NCBI RefSeq assembly: GCF_002860405.1
Contig: NZ_NMWV01000002.1
Location: forward strand, 3,574 to 67,573
Length of the DNA stretch: 64,000 bases
Source: Bifidobacterium imperatoris
GTDB lineage: Bacteria; Actinomycetota; Actinomycetes; Actinomycetales; Bifidobacteriaceae
Direction: 5' to 3'
The position numbers were made by a program, and so were the translations under genes. The notes under the pieces are model-generated. The model worked only from the letters and a program-made list of their open reading frames with translations, was not told the origin of the DNA and did not search any database. Every line of letters begins with the position of its first letter. Within the stretch, counting starts at the first letter, position 1. This document shows positions 1 through 10,032 of this stretch, one piece after another.

Positions 1-2
1 TA

Positions 3-515
3 TTTGTACGCGAGGATCGTGGAGGCATGTACATGCCAATCAGTACGTCCTATGGCATTGCGGCTGACTTCCCAGACCGGAAGGTTGTTTCGACGGTGCG
101 CGAGCTCGCTTTGACCCGCACGGATGAGAAACTGGCGAAACGTATGCGCTGCGACGTGGATGCACCGGTGTGGCGTGTGGTGCGTCTGCGGTGCGTGGAT
201 GATCTACCGATTAGTTATGAGACGGCTTGGTATCTCAAGGAATATGTGCCGTTCCTCAATGAGGAGATAGCATCCGGGTCGTTGTACCGATATATGCGTG
301 AGGATCTGGGATTGCGTTTCGGCTTCACCGACAAAGTAATCCATGTGGACTGGTTGGGCGCGGAGGCTGCGCGCCAGTTGGGGCTTGAAGAGGGGGACCC
401 CGCGATTTGCATCGAGGATGATGCATTCCTGTCTAATGGCAAGCTGTTCAATGCTTCATACAACCTGTATCACTACAAAAACGCGAAGTTCTACTCAATG
501 GCGTCGATGCGTTGA
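3..515 (+). CDS. GntR-family regulator, UTRA ligand-binding part (5' truncated by window)
   Basis: The reading frame is open back to the first bases, so the N-terminal GntR winged-helix domain lies outside the window. What is visible matches the C-terminal UTRA effector domain: a conserved V-W-x-V-x-R-L-R strand near the start, then P-I-S-Y-E-T-A-W, a S-L-Y-R-Y-M helix and a final aromatic-rich strand with Y-H-Y-K. In HutC-type GntR proteins this domain binds a sugar phosphate or similar effector and relieves DNA binding. The gene points into the beta-glucoside PTS operon starting at 836, and a palindrome overlaps that operon's promoter. I infer that it is the local repressor, responding to a phosphorylated beta-glucoside. 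The effector is not deducible from sequence. Confidence 0.85.
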   Translation, partial: FVREDRGGMYMPISTSYGIAADFPDRKVVSTVRELALTRTDEKLAKRMRCDVDAPVWRVVRLRCVDDLPISYETAWYLKEYVPFLNEEIASGSLYRYMREDLGLRFGFTDKVIHVDWLGAEAARQLGLEEGDPAICIEDDAFLSNGKLFNASYNLYHYKNAKFYSMASMR

Positions 516-561
516 CGTGGTAACGTACCAAAACCGCTGAGGGACGGTGATATTCATTGAA

Positions 562-597
562 TTTGGCGGTGGCTGCACGATTGCGGCCACCGCCAAA
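562..597 (+). terminator. Perfect 12-bp hairpin after the GntR gene
   Basis: TTTGGCGGTGGC at 562-573 pairs perfectly with 586-597 around a 12-nt loop. It lies 47 bp after the regulator stop. It is followed by A residues rather than a T tract, so it is either a weak terminator or an mRNA 3' stabiliser. A 12-bp palindrome (TTATTCGAATAA, 601-612) follows directly and could be a protein-binding site. Confidence 0.5.
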
Positions 598-708
598 AAA
601 TTATTCGAATAAATTTTGACATGCGGCGTGTCGCGATAAGTTAACAATCCGTCAAAAACGGCGGATTTCCAACGATTTCATGCGGGAAATACACGTTTTT
701 TCATTAAT

Positions 709-751
709 TTGACTCTCGGTCACTAACGGCGTTATGCTACAACATAGTTGT
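709..751 (+). promoter_or_regulatory. PTS operon promoter with overlapping operator
   Basis: TTGACT (709-714) and TATGCT (733-738) are separated by 18 bp and form a good sigma-70-like promoter. Immediately downstream, at the expected start site, lies the perfect palindrome ACAACATAGTTGT (739-751). A repressor bound there would block initiation. The adjacent GntR/UTRA protein is the obvious candidate. A second 14-bp inverted repeat, TCGTT-GATT-AACGA (761-774), lies in the leader and may be a second site. Confidence 0.65.
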
Positions 752-835
752 TCGCATAAATCGTTGATTAACGAATAACTGGACACTGTAAAGCTCGGGC
801 ATAGTAGCTTGAGCTTCCAAGGAAGGAAAATAACG

Positions 836-2182
836 ATGAAGGAGAAAATGCAAGCCATCGGCAATGCGATGCTGAATGGCTTCATGAAGTTCGCCAGCCT
901 GAAGGCGCTGGTGGCTCTGAAGGATGGCTTCATCCTGACCATGCCAGCCACATTGATTGGCTCGCTGTTCCTGTTGCTTGCCAACCTGCCGTTCGAGGGC
1001 TATAGCGATTGGATGGCCGGAATCTTTGGCGATATGTGGAACGTCGGCCTCAACCAGGTCACCACCGCAACGTTCAACATCCTGGCCATCATCGTCGCGG
1101 TCGGCATTGGTTATGCTTACGCCCGCAATGAGAAGTGCGATGGAATTTCCTCCGGCCTGCTTTCTCTGGTCGCATTCTTCATCGTTTCCCCGTCCTCGAT
1201 GACCCTGTCCAAGGATAACGTTGAGGCCCTCGGCAACAAGACCGCCGAGCTTACCGGCATCTTCAACCAGACTTGGACCGGCTCCAACGGCATTATTTCC
1301 GCCATTATTATGGGTTTGCTCACCGGCTGGGTTTACACCGCCTGCATTAAGCACAACCTGAAGATCAAGATGCCTGATGCCGTGCCGCAGGGCGTTACCA
1401 ACGCCTTCTCCGCCCTTATCCCTGGCCTGTTCGTCATGACCGGCTCCGCCATCCTGTACCACCTGTGCAAGGCCTTCGGCGGTCTGTCCCTGACCGAGCT
1501 CATCTTCAAGATTCTGCAAATCCCGCTGCAATCCCTGACTGATACTTGGGCTGGCGCCATCATCATTATCCTGCTGATGTCCCTGCTGTTCTGGTGCGGC
1601 ATTCACGGCGCCAACGTCGTTTCCGGTGTGGTTACCCCGTTGCTGCTTGCTAACACCCTGAGCAACCAGAAGCTCTTCGATGCCGGTGTCGTTCCCTACA
1701 CCAAGGCCAATGGCTACCACTACCTGACCCCGCAGGTCATTGACTGCTTCTGCAAGTACTCCGGCGTTGGCCTGACCGTGGGCCTGCTGGTCGCAGCTTT
1801 GATCTTCGCCAAGTCCGAGCAGATGCGCACAGTCTCCAAGTTCTCCATCGTGCCTGGCATCTTCGGCATCAACGAGCCTGTGATCTTCGGCCTGCCGATC
1901 GTCTTCAACCCGATTATGCTCATTCCGTTCATCGTGAGCCCGCTCATCGCCATGATCATCATGTACGGTGCAATCTCCGTCGGATTCATCGCTCCGTTCG
2001 GTGCCGTCCAGGTGCCGTGGACCACTCCGCCGATCATCTCCGGCATCATCCTGGGTGGCTGGAAGGCCGCGCTGCTGCAGGTCATCATCGGTGTGATTTC
2101 AGTCTTCGTCTACTACCCGTTCGTCAAGATGCAGGACAAGATCTGCCTCGAACAGGAAGCCGGCGCTGCCGAAGCCAAGTGA
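836..2182 (+). CDS. celB: PTS EIIC component, lactose/cellobiose family
   Basis: 448-residue polytopic membrane permease with about ten hydrophobic segments. It takes up a beta-glucoside and presents it to EIIB for phosphorylation. The family signature is the G-I-N-E-P motif within P-G-I-F-G-I-N-E-P, followed by F-G-L-P-I-V-F-N-P near residue 345-365. The N-terminal F-x-x-L-K-A-L-V-A-L-K-D-G-F helix is also typical of CelB/LicC. I chose the ATG at 836, with AAGGAAGGA 9-17 bases upstream, over an in-frame TTG at 809. It is the first gene of the PTS operon. The exact sugar (cellobiose, gentiobiose or another aryl- or beta-glucoside) cannot be read from sequence. Confidence 0.92.
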   Translation: MKEKMQAIGNAMLNGFMKFASLKALVALKDGFILTMPATLIGSLFLLLANLPFEGYSDWMAGIFGDMWNVGLNQVTTATFNILAIIVAVGIGYAYARNEKCDGISSGLLSLVAFFIVSPSSMTLSKDNVEALGNKTAELTGIFNQTWTGSNGIISAIIMGLLTGWVYTACIKHNLKIKMPDAVPQGVTNAFSALIPGLFVMTGSAILYHLCKAFGGLSLTELIFKILQIPLQSLTDTWAGAIIIILLMSLLFWCGIHGANVVSGVVTPLLLANTLSNQKLFDAGVVPYTKANGYHYLTPQVIDCFCKYSGVGLTVGLLVAALIFAKSEQMRTVSKFSIVPGIFGINEPVIFGLPIVFNPIMLIPFIVSPLIAMIIMYGAISVGFIAPFGAVQVPWTTPPIISGIILGGWKAALLQVIIGVISVFVYYPFVKMQDKICLEQEAGAAEAK

Positions 2183-2199
2183 TCTGATTCATCACAACG

Positions 2200-2282
2200 T
2201 GTGTCCGGCTGCGTGAACGAATTCCCTTCGCGGCCGGACACATAACCTAAAACTTGCCCCTACCTAACTTGCCAACTGGGGC
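2200..2282 (+). promoter_or_regulatory. Two intercistronic hairpins between EIIC and EIIB
   Basis: A 10-bp perfect stem (TGTGTCCGGC 2200-2209 with 2233-2242) is followed by a 5-bp G/C stem (2256-2260 with 2278-2282) in the 206-bp gap between EIIC and EIIB. Neither has a T tract. They are most likely mRNA-stability or partial-termination elements that set the ratio of membrane to soluble PTS subunits. Confidence 0.45.
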
Positions 2283-2388
2283 GTGACGCTGGTTATCACA
2301 TCGGTGACGCGCCCCGGTATTCATTCTTTGAGTCAACCCAAAACATACTTTCCAAAAAACAAACCGATTCATTTCAAAGGAGAAAATC

Positions 2389-2688
2389 ATGAAGATCGTA
2401 CTGTGCTGCTCCGATGGTATGTCCACCAGCATCCTGGTTCGCAAGATGCAGGATGCCGCTGCTAAGCGTGGAATGGACGCTGACATCTCGGCTATGCCTG
2501 TTTCCACTCTTGAGACCAACGCTCAGGATGCCGATGTGATTCTGCTCGGCCCGCAGGTTCGCTACATGCTCAGCGATGTCAAGAAGGAGTTCGAGAGCAA
2601 GCCGGTTGAGGTCATTGCTCCGCAGGATTACGGCATGGCTCGCGGCGACAAGGTTCTGGACTTCGCCCTCAAACTCGCTGGCGAGTGA
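2389..2688 (+). CDS. celA: PTS EIIB component, lactose/cellobiose family
   Basis: Small soluble phosphocarrier of 99 residues, the usual length for EIIB of this family. The active-site loop is C-S-D-G-M-S-T-S starting at Cys7, the residue that takes the phosphate from EIIA and passes it to the sugar bound in EIIC. Cys6 precedes it, giving a C-C pair. A strong ribosome site (AAAGGAG) lies 7 bases before the ATG. It is separated from EIIC by a hairpin-containing gap and followed 36 bp later by EIIA, so the subunits are encoded in the order C-B-A. Confidence 0.93.
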   Translation: MKIVLCCSDGMSTSILVRKMQDAAAKRGMDADISAMPVSTLETNAQDADVILLGPQVRYMLSDVKKEFESKPVEVIAPQDYGMARGDKVLDFALKLAGE

Positions 2689-2724
2689 TCGAACGCGGCA
2701 GCAAGCACTAGAAAGGCAATGACG

Positions 2725-4507
<1,783 letters not shown>

Positions 4508-4546
4508 CGCATTATTAGACGCATCGAGCGTACAAGGAGCAATATT

Positions 4547-4807
4547 ATGTCTCAGGAATTCAAGTTCACTGTGTCTGACCCTGCGGGCATGCACGCCCGC
4601 CCGGCCGGCCTGTTGGTGGCCAAGGCCCGCGAATACGAATCGAGCATCATCGTCAGCTATAACGGTAAGTCTGTGGATGCCAAGCGTATTTTCGGCGTCA
4701 TGGGGCTCGGCGTTAAGCAAGGCGACGAAGTTACTGTCAAGGTTGAGGGTAGCGACGAGGACAAGGCTGCCGCCGAGTTCGAACAGTTCCTCAAGGAGAA
4801 CCTGTGA
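4547..4807 (+). CDS. ptsH: Phosphocarrier protein HPr
   Basis: 86-residue HPr. His16 in G-M-H-A-R-P-A-G is the residue phosphorylated by enzyme I. The position equivalent to the regulatory Ser46 of Firmicutes HPr is Arg47 (A-K-R-I-F-G-V-M instead of K-S-I-M-G-V-M), so HPr-kinase control of carbon catabolite repression is not possible here. This fits Actinobacteria, which generally lack HPr kinase. A good ribosome site (AAGGAG) precedes the start. The gene overlaps ptsI at its stop codon and is in the same operon as the sugar-specific components. Confidence 0.96.
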   Translation: MSQEFKFTVSDPAGMHARPAGLLVAKAREYESSIIVSYNGKSVDAKRIFGVMGLGVKQGDEVTVKVEGSDEDKAAAEFEQFLKENL

Positions 4808-6432
4808 TGAAGACGATACAGGGAGTCGGGGTTTCCGCGGGCATCGCCATCGGCGCGGTCCGCGTGTTGGATACCGCCGACCATGCTGTGGAACGTCGTG
4901 TGGTCGACGATCCTAAAGCCGAGGTGGAACGCTTCCGCGCAGCCCGCGATGCGGCTGTCGCTCAGCTGAAGCAGTTGCGTGACAAGACCGCGGCGGAGTT
5001 CGGTGAAGGTAAGGCAGAGCTGTTCGATACACATCAGCTTATGCTGCAGGATCCGGACTATGTGGAAAGCATCGAAGATCTGATTTCGCAGAGCAAAGTG
5101 AACGCTGAGTACGCGGTCAACAGCACCGCCGAACAGTTCGCCGCCATGTTCGCTGCAATGGACAACTCCTACATGCAGGCGCGCGCCGCCGATGTTAAGG
5201 ATGTCTCCCGCCGCGTGATCAATGTGCTCGAAGGCAAGCGCGGTGGCGTTGCGGATGAGGACGGTGGTGAGAGCCATATCATCCTTGCTGAGGATTTGGC
5301 TCCGAGCGAGACCGTGCAGCTCGACCGAGCCAAGGTACTCGGCTTCGTGACCGCCAAGGGCTCCGCGAACTCGCACACCGCAATTTTGGCTCGCACGATG
5401 GGATTGCCCGCCATCATTGGTATCGGCGATGCTTTCAGCCCGGACGACGATGGCCATACCGCAGTGATTGACGGGACCAGCGGTCTGGTGTTTGTTGACC
5501 CGGACGAGGAGACTCTTGCTGAATACCGCGGCAAGAAGGCCAGGTATGAGGAGCATCTGCGCCTGCTGCAGGAGCTTAAGGGTAAGCCCACCGAGACCAA
5601 GAGCGGCCAGAAGGTTCGCCTGTACGCCAACATTGGCCGTCCTTCCGATGTGGCTGCAGTGCTGGCCAACGATGCCGAGGGCATTGGTCTGTTCCGCAGT
5701 GAGTTCCTGTACTTGGAGAGCGAGGATTACCCGACCGAGGAATTCCAGTTCCAGGCATACAAGGAAGTCGCACAGAAGATGGGTGACCGCCTTGTCGTCA
5801 TCCGTACGCTCGACATCGGCGCTGATAAGCAGGTTGGCTACTTCAATTTGGAGCATGAGGCCAACCCCGCGCTCGGCTACCGTGCCATCCGCATCTGCCT
5901 GACCCGGCCGGAGATTTTCAAGGTCCAGCTACGTGCCCTGCTGCGTGCCTCCGTGTACGGCAACATCGCCATCATGCTGCCTATGATCACCTCCGTGCAG
6001 GAGGTGCGCGATGCCAAGCAGATTCTCGAAGAAGTTAAGAACGAGCTGCGTGGCGAGCACATCGACTTCAACGAGCACATCCAGGTCGGCATCATGATTG
6101 AGACGCCTGCCTCCGTGATCATGGCCGACGAACTGGCCGCCGAAGTTGACTTCTTCTCCATCGGTACCAACGACTTGACCCAGTACACGTTGGCTTGTGA
6201 CCGCCAGAACCCGAACCTCGGACGCTTCGCCGACACGCATTCGCCAGCTGTGCTGCGCATGATCAAGATGGCCACCGAAGCCGCCCATCGCCACGGCATC
6301 TGGTGTGGCATCTGCGGCGAACTCGGTGCTGATTTGACCCTGACCGACAAGTTCCTCGAGATTGGTCTCGACGAACTGTCCGTTTCGCCTACCAGCGTGC
6401 TGCCTCTGCGCAACGCCATTCGCAACCACTGA
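4807..6432 (+). CDS. ptsI: PTS enzyme I (phosphoenolpyruvate-protein phosphotransferase)
   Basis: 541 residues, slightly shorter than the usual 570. It moves phosphate from phosphoenolpyruvate to HPr. His190 in G-S-A-N-S-H-T-A-I is the phosphorylated residue of the central domain. The C-terminal PEP-binding barrel carries I-G-T-N-D-L-T-Q-Y and the active-site Cys503 in C-G-I-C-G-E-L. ATG at 4807 overlaps the ptsH stop (TGATG), with AAGGAG 8 bases upstream; the GTG at 4804 is a weaker choice. It is the last gene of the PTS operon, followed by a large hairpin. Confidence 0.96.
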   Translation: MKTIQGVGVSAGIAIGAVRVLDTADHAVERRVVDDPKAEVERFRAARDAAVAQLKQLRDKTAAEFGEGKAELFDTHQLMLQDPDYVESIEDLISQSKVNAEYAVNSTAEQFAAMFAAMDNSYMQARAADVKDVSRRVINVLEGKRGGVADEDGGESHIILAEDLAPSETVQLDRAKVLGFVTAKGSANSHTAILARTMGLPAIIGIGDAFSPDDDGHTAVIDGTSGLVFVDPDEETLAEYRGKKARYEEHLRLLQELKGKPTETKSGQKVRLYANIGRPSDVAAVLANDAEGIGLFRSEFLYLESEDYPTEEFQFQAYKEVAQKMGDRLVVIRTLDIGADKQVGYFNLEHEANPALGYRAIRICLTRPEIFKVQLRALLRASVYGNIAIMLPMITSVQEVRDAKQILEEVKNELRGEHIDFNEHIQVGIMIETPASVIMADELAAEVDFFSIGTNDLTQYTLACDRQNPNLGRFADTHSPAVLRMIKMATEAAHRHGIWCGICGELGADLTLTDKFLEIGLDELSVSPTSVLPLRNAIRNH

Positions 6433-6446
6433 GCGATACTAAAAAG

Positions 6447-6498
6447 CGCTAATGGTCCGCCCTGCAACATATATGTTGCGGTGTGCGGGCCATTAGCG
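6447..6498 (+). terminator. Large stem-loop terminator after ptsI
   Basis: CGCTAATGGTCCGC (6447-6460) pairs with 6485-6498 with one G-U pair. The loop contains a further perfect 16-bp palindrome (GCAACATATATGTTGC, 6464-6479). It starts 14 bp after the ptsI stop. The T run behind it is short, but position and stability support a terminator of the PTS operon. Confidence 0.65.
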
Positions 6499-6819
6499 TA
6501 TTTGCGGCTATGCGGTTTGCCGCTGTTGTGTCGTGTTCCAAGAATTGGACATAGTGCGTCGGATACAGACGGCATGTCAACATCGATGATTATGGTCAGC
6601 AACTATGTGTTCTATGCGTTGCATGATGACAATGGCGCGATTCGCGCTGAAGCCCGCGATCTAACGGGTAGGTAGGCCCACGGGTGGGCCTTGGCATACC
6701 TCGATTCGGTAGGTATACCGTTCAGTCATATGCAAATCGATGTTGCGCGATATCGGTGTGTACAGCCATCTGCGCCGTCCGCCTATCGCGCGTGAAAAAG
6801 AGAAAGTCCAGAACACTAT
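6499..6819. other. Intergenic region between PTS operon and MFS gene
   Basis: About 320 bases without a supported gene. A short open frame at 6571-6675 has no recognisable homology and no ribosome site. A small G/C hairpin (GGCCCACGGGTGGGCC, 6675-6690) may help terminate incoming transcription. The MFS promoter should lie here, but I see no convincing -35/-10 pair. Confidence 0.4.
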
Positions 6820-8235
6820 ATGTCTCACCAATTCTCGGAAAAATCAGCGCCGTCCGAAACCGGTTGGCTGTGTCGCGCCGTACTGCTGCTCACTGGTCAG
6901 GCGTTCTCGCTGCTTGGCTCCAGCGTGGTGCAATTCGCTATCTGGTGGTGGATCGTGCTGCAAACCCGGACCGGTTCGGCCATGCTGCTGGCCACCCTGT
7001 TTGGTGTATTGCCGCAGTCATTGGTCTCAATTTTCGGCGGGCCAATGGCCGACCGATATAATCGCAAGGCACTGATCATCCTGCCCGATTTGATTATTGC
7101 CGGTGTAACCGTGCTGCTGTCCGTCAGTTTTGCGCTGAACTGGGCAAGTCTGTCGCTGATTTTCGTCGTGCTGCTGATTCGCTCGGCTGGTGGCGGCATC
7201 CAGCAGCCGGCCGTGCAATCGTTTATTCCTGACGTGGTACCATCCAGCAAATTGTTGCGTGTCAATGCGATATTCGGCGTGATTGATTCAGCGAATCGCA
7301 TCGCAGCGCCCGCGCTTGCCGCAGTACTGGTCAACTTGGTGCCATTGTGGGCGATTTTGCTGGTGGATGTGACCACTGCGGTGATTGGCGTGGGCTTTGT
7401 AGCGATGATTCGCGTGCCTCGCGCAGCTGCGCAGAATACTGCTGTGCAGGATAGTGCTGTGCAGAACGGCACTGTGCAGGACGATACCGTGCAAAACAAT
7501 GCGGCGGAAACACGGGGGAGCGGTGCAATTGCCGGTACCACTGACTCTGCCGCCACCCATCCTATTGCGATACTGCGCCGCACTTTCGCTGATTTGAAGG
7601 TCGGCTTGGTATACGCAATGCGCCATCCGCACCTTAAAGGCGTGATTCTGGGCGATGCGCTGACCTGTTTGATGTCGGTCGCGCCGATGAATCTGACCTT
7701 GCTGCTCATGACCCGCGAATACGAGGGCATCAATCTGAACCTTGGATTCATCAACCTCACTACGGCATCCGATAAGCTTGCTGCCAATGAGTTGGGCTTG
7801 AGTGTTGGCATGCTGCTCGGCGGTGCGTTGATGTCTGCTATTGGGCCGAAGCTGCTCAAGAGAAGTATCGCACAAATGTATGCCGTCGCGTTCGGCATTG
7901 CTATGGTCGGCATCACGGTTATTGGCTTGGGCATCTCCCGCAACCTGTTGCTGTATCTCATCATCGATGTGCTGAACGGTGTTGCGTCGGCGGTTTGCAT
8001 CGGTCCGATGCGTACGGTGATGCAGTCCGAATCCGATGAATCAATGGTTGGCCGCGTATTCGGCCTCGATACCATGTTGTCCACGCTCGGTATGCCGCTG
8101 GGCATGCTCATCTTCGCGCCACTCGCTGACGTGATTCCTATCGCGTGGGTGTTTGTGGCCGGTGGCCTGCTGACGCTGCCGGTCGCATGGTATGTACTGA
8201 TGCTGTCGCGCAAGGATGTGCCGGTGTGTGCCTGA
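6820..8235 (+). CDS. MFS transporter (macrolide-efflux-like)
   Basis: 471-residue major facilitator with about 12 hydrophobic segments. The opening segment (L-T-G-Q-A-F-S-L-L-G-S-S-V-V-Q-F) and the D-R-Y-N-R-K loop after helix 2 resemble the MefA/EntS-like drug and macrolide exporters. The central cytoplasmic loop, about residues 200-250, holds a tandem 5-residue repeat ending in V-Q that is unusual for the family. A purine-rich stretch (AAAAAGAGAAAG) 14 or more bases before the ATG is a poor ribosome site. It stands alone, with a hairpin 102 bp after the stop. The substrate is unknown, and a resistance phenotype cannot be claimed from sequence. Confidence 0.85.
   Translation: MSHQFSEKSAPSETGWLCRAVLLLTGQAFSLLGSSVVQFAIWWWIVLQTRTGSAMLLATLFGVLPQSLVSIFGGPMADRYNRKALIILPDLIIAGVTVLLSVSFALNWASLSLIFVVLLIRSAGGGIQQPAVQSFIPDVVPSSKLLRVNAIFGVIDSANRIAAPALAAVLVNLVPLWAILLVDVTTAVIGVGFVAMIRVPRAAAQNTAVQDSAVQNGTVQDDTVQNNAAETRGSGAIAGTTDSAATHPIAILRRTFADLKVGLVYAMRHPHLKGVILGDALTCLMSVAPMNLTLLLMTREYEGINLNLGFINLTTASDKLAANELGLSVGMLLGGALMSAIGPKLLKRSIAQMYAVAFGIAMVGITVIGLGISRNLLLYLIIDVLNGVASAVCIGPMRTVMQSESDESMVGRVFGLDTMLSTLGMPLGMLIFAPLADVIPIAWVFVAGGLLTLPVAWYVLMLSRKDVPVCA
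7435..7509 (+). repeat. In-frame 15-bp tandem repeat inside the MFS gene
   Basis: Five imperfect 15-bp units (7435, 7450, 7465, 7480, 7495) encode N-T-A-V-Q, D-S-A-V-Q, N-G-T-V-Q, D-D-T-V-Q and the decayed N-N-A-A-E. Most units end in GTGCAG. Being a multiple of three, the array can gain or lose units without breaking the frame. It lies in the cytoplasmic loop between the two transporter halves. Confidence 0.8.
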
Positions 8236-8591
8236 CGAGATGCTTCGGTGAAGAGTGACGTTGACAGGCCATTTCATGCCCGGTTGGCTGCGCTCGGTGA
8301 CGTCAATGAAGTTAACTGGGCAAATGATGGAGGGGTGGCTTCATTGAATTCGTTTCAATGAAGCCGTTTACCATTTATTGCCTAGTTGGCTTCGCTGACA
8401 GCGTTTTTGTGAAGCCGATTGGGTAGGTGATGGCCGAACGACTTCACGGAGGCATGATGATGACGCAAGAGTGATGTGGGCTGGGCAAACTGTGGCAGTA
8501 TGCCCTCTCTCTTACCGTATGCGTCATACTTATCAACTGCGATCGCGCACGAAAAGGAAGAGTGCGAATGCAATCGCAGCCACTACGGTGA
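8236..8591. other. Convergent intergenic region with a perfect hairpin
   Basis: This 356-bp gap separates the MFS gene from the oppositely oriented SDR gene. It contains a perfect 12-bp inverted repeat with a TTCGT loop (GGCTTCATTGAA 8337-8348 with 8354-8365), probably a bidirectional transcription stop. A further GGCTTC/GAAGCC pair lies at 8388-8416. A ribosome-site-like GGAGG before ATG at 8447-8458 opens only a six-codon frame. No convincing gene was found. Confidence 0.55.
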
Positions 8592-9311
8592 TCACCACGG
8601 CAGAGGCTGGCCGTCGCGGAAGAATCCACCGGTCGGGCCATCGTCAGGCAGAGTGGCGGCCCAGGTTACGCTTTTCGCGCTGATTTCGACCGGTCGTCCG
8701 AACATGCCTGAACCGAAGGAATCAGTGAGGTCCGGGCAGACCGCGTTGACGAGAATGTGGTCTGCGGCCAGTTCTTTTGCGGTTTTGATGGTCAAGCCGT
8801 TGAGCGCGAGTTTGGAGATGCCGTAGCCGGAAGCGGGGATGCCCATATTGCCGTGCAGGAATCCGTATTGCGGGTCGCCGTAGGAGCCGGCGCCGCTGGA
8901 CACGTTGACAATGCGGCCATGCTCCGACTTGCGCAGCAGCGGGATGAACTTCTGCGTGACGTTCCATGTGCCGATCACATTGGTGTCAAACACCATACGC
9001 ATTTTGGTAAGGTCCTGCTGCTCCACCGAGTCTCCTGCGCGCATGGAGGCCGCATTATTGATGAGCACGTCGAGTCTGCCGAAGCGACGATTGACTTCTG
9101 CGGCTGCGGCTTTGACGCTTGCCTCGTCGGTGGTGTCCATCACCACGTAGCTGGCGGAGATGTCTTGTTCGATGAGCTCCTGAGTGAGTTGCGCGAGCTC
9201 GGGGCGGCGAGCGGCGAGAATAACGTGATATCCGGCCTCGCCAAGCTGGCGGGCGGTTTCATAGCCGAGGCCGCCTTTGCGGCCCGAGCCGGTGATGAGC
9301 GCAATTTGCAT
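8592..9311 (-). CDS. Short-chain dehydrogenase/reductase
   Basis: 239-residue classical SDR, likely NAD(P)H-dependent. It shows the nucleotide-binding T-G-S-G-R-K-G-G-L-G loop at the N-terminus, L-I-N-N-A-A, the catalytic serine in N-V-S-S-G-A-G, and Tyr/Lys in Y-G-I-S-K. Arg residues after the second strand (A-A-R-R-P) favour NADP. AAGGAG lies 8 bases before the ATG. It follows the flavodoxin-like reductase gene by 51 bp on the same strand, forming a two-gene unit divergent from the HxlR regulator. The substrate is unknown; the context suggests reduction of reactive carbonyls or quinones. Confidence 0.9.
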   Translation of the reverse strand: MQIALITGSGRKGGLGYETARQLGEAGYHVILAARRPELAQLTQELIEQDISASYVVMDTTDEASVKAAAAEVNRRFGRLDVLINNAASMRAGDSVEQQDLTKMRMVFDTNVIGTWNVTQKFIPLLRKSEHGRIVNVSSGAGSYGDPQYGFLHGNMGIPASGYGISKLALNGLTIKTAKELAADHILVNAVCPDLTDSFGSGMFGRPVEISAKSVTWAATLPDDGPTGGFFRDGQPLPW

Positions 9312-9362
9312 GATGATGCTCCTTGGAATGATATGTGGTTGAGAGGTTTGGAAGAATGCGGT

Positions 9363-9878
9363 TCAGAATTCGCGGCCGAGCTCGCGGGCCTTATCGAGGT
9401 ACGGGGTGCTGGCCACCTGACCGGGGGCGAACACGCCGGCCGCGATCACCGAGCCCTTGATCTTCCAGCCGAGGCTTTCGCCGAAGCACATTTGGTAGTA
9501 TCCGAACACGTTCTTGGTGAGCACTTCTTCGGGGCTGGCGCCGGCGACCAGCAGTGCGGACTCCTTGCCGGCAAGATCGTCATGCGCGTCGAACGGCAGA
9601 CGGTCCATCATCGCCTTGATTTGTGCGGAGAACTGCATCCAGTAGGTTGGCGTGGCAATGACGATGCCGTCCGCGGCCTTCATCTGCTCCATCACGTGCG
9701 TCATATCGTCGGCCGGCTGGTCGTAAGCGGTGAACGGTGCGATATTCATATCCGTGAGCGTGAGCTTGGTCGCGGTATTGCCGGCTGCTTCGACGCCTTC
9801 AATGAATGCGTCGGCAAGCATGTCGGCATTGCCTCCCTTGGTGGGACTGCCCTGGATGACGAGAATGTGCTTGGTCAT
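9363..9878 (-). CDS. Flavodoxin-fold NAD(P)H-dependent FMN oxidoreductase
   Basis: 171-residue protein with the FMN phosphate-binding loop G-S-P-T-K-G-G-N near residue 10 and the A-T-P-T-Y-W segment near 75 that contacts the flavin ring, as in MdaB and WrbA-like quinone or azo reductases. It is the first gene of the pair with the SDR and is divergent from hxlR, a common arrangement in which the HxlR protein controls electrophile-detoxifying reductases. It has a purine-rich ribosome site (GAAAGGAACAGG) before the ATG. Confidence 0.88.
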   Translation of the reverse strand: MTKHILVIQGSPTKGGNADMLADAFIEGVEAAGNTATKLTLTDMNIAPFTAYDQPADDMTHVMEQMKAADGIVIATPTYWMQFSAQIKAMMDRLPFDAHDDLAGKESALLVAGASPEEVLTKNVFGYYQMCFGESLGWKIKGSVIAAGVFAPGQVASTPYLDKARELGREF

Positions 9879-9948
9879 GATGATTCCTGTTCCTTTCGGT
9901 GTCTCGGCTGTCGCGCCGCGGCTATGCCGTTGCGTTCTCGATAAGGAT

Positions 9949-9970
9949 AGTATGCATCAGTACATATACT
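9949..9970. promoter_or_regulatory. Candidate HxlR operator in divergent promoter region
   Basis: AGTATG (9949-9954) and CATATACT (9963-9970) form an imperfect inverted repeat in the 154-bp AT-rich gap between the reductase pair and the HxlR gene. YodB/HypR-type regulators bind inverted repeats containing TA-rich arms in this position. Assignment rests on position and symmetry only. Confidence 0.4.
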
Positions 9971-10032
9971 TTTCGTTCTTAGAATAAAAAACTGATTTTT
10001 GTGATATGGCAACGATGTTAGGATGAGAAACC

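Noticed and set aside
616..643. Second PTS promoter (TTGACA at 616)
   Set aside because: The -35 is perfect, but no acceptable -10 lies 16-18 bp downstream.
8396..8409. 14-base match to 32105-32118
   Set aside because: Several 14-base matches are expected by chance within a window of this size.
8450..8683. Gene upstream of and opposite the SDR gene
   Set aside because: The good ribosome site opens only a six-codon frame, and longer frames there are Arg/Thr-rich shadows of the SDR gene.
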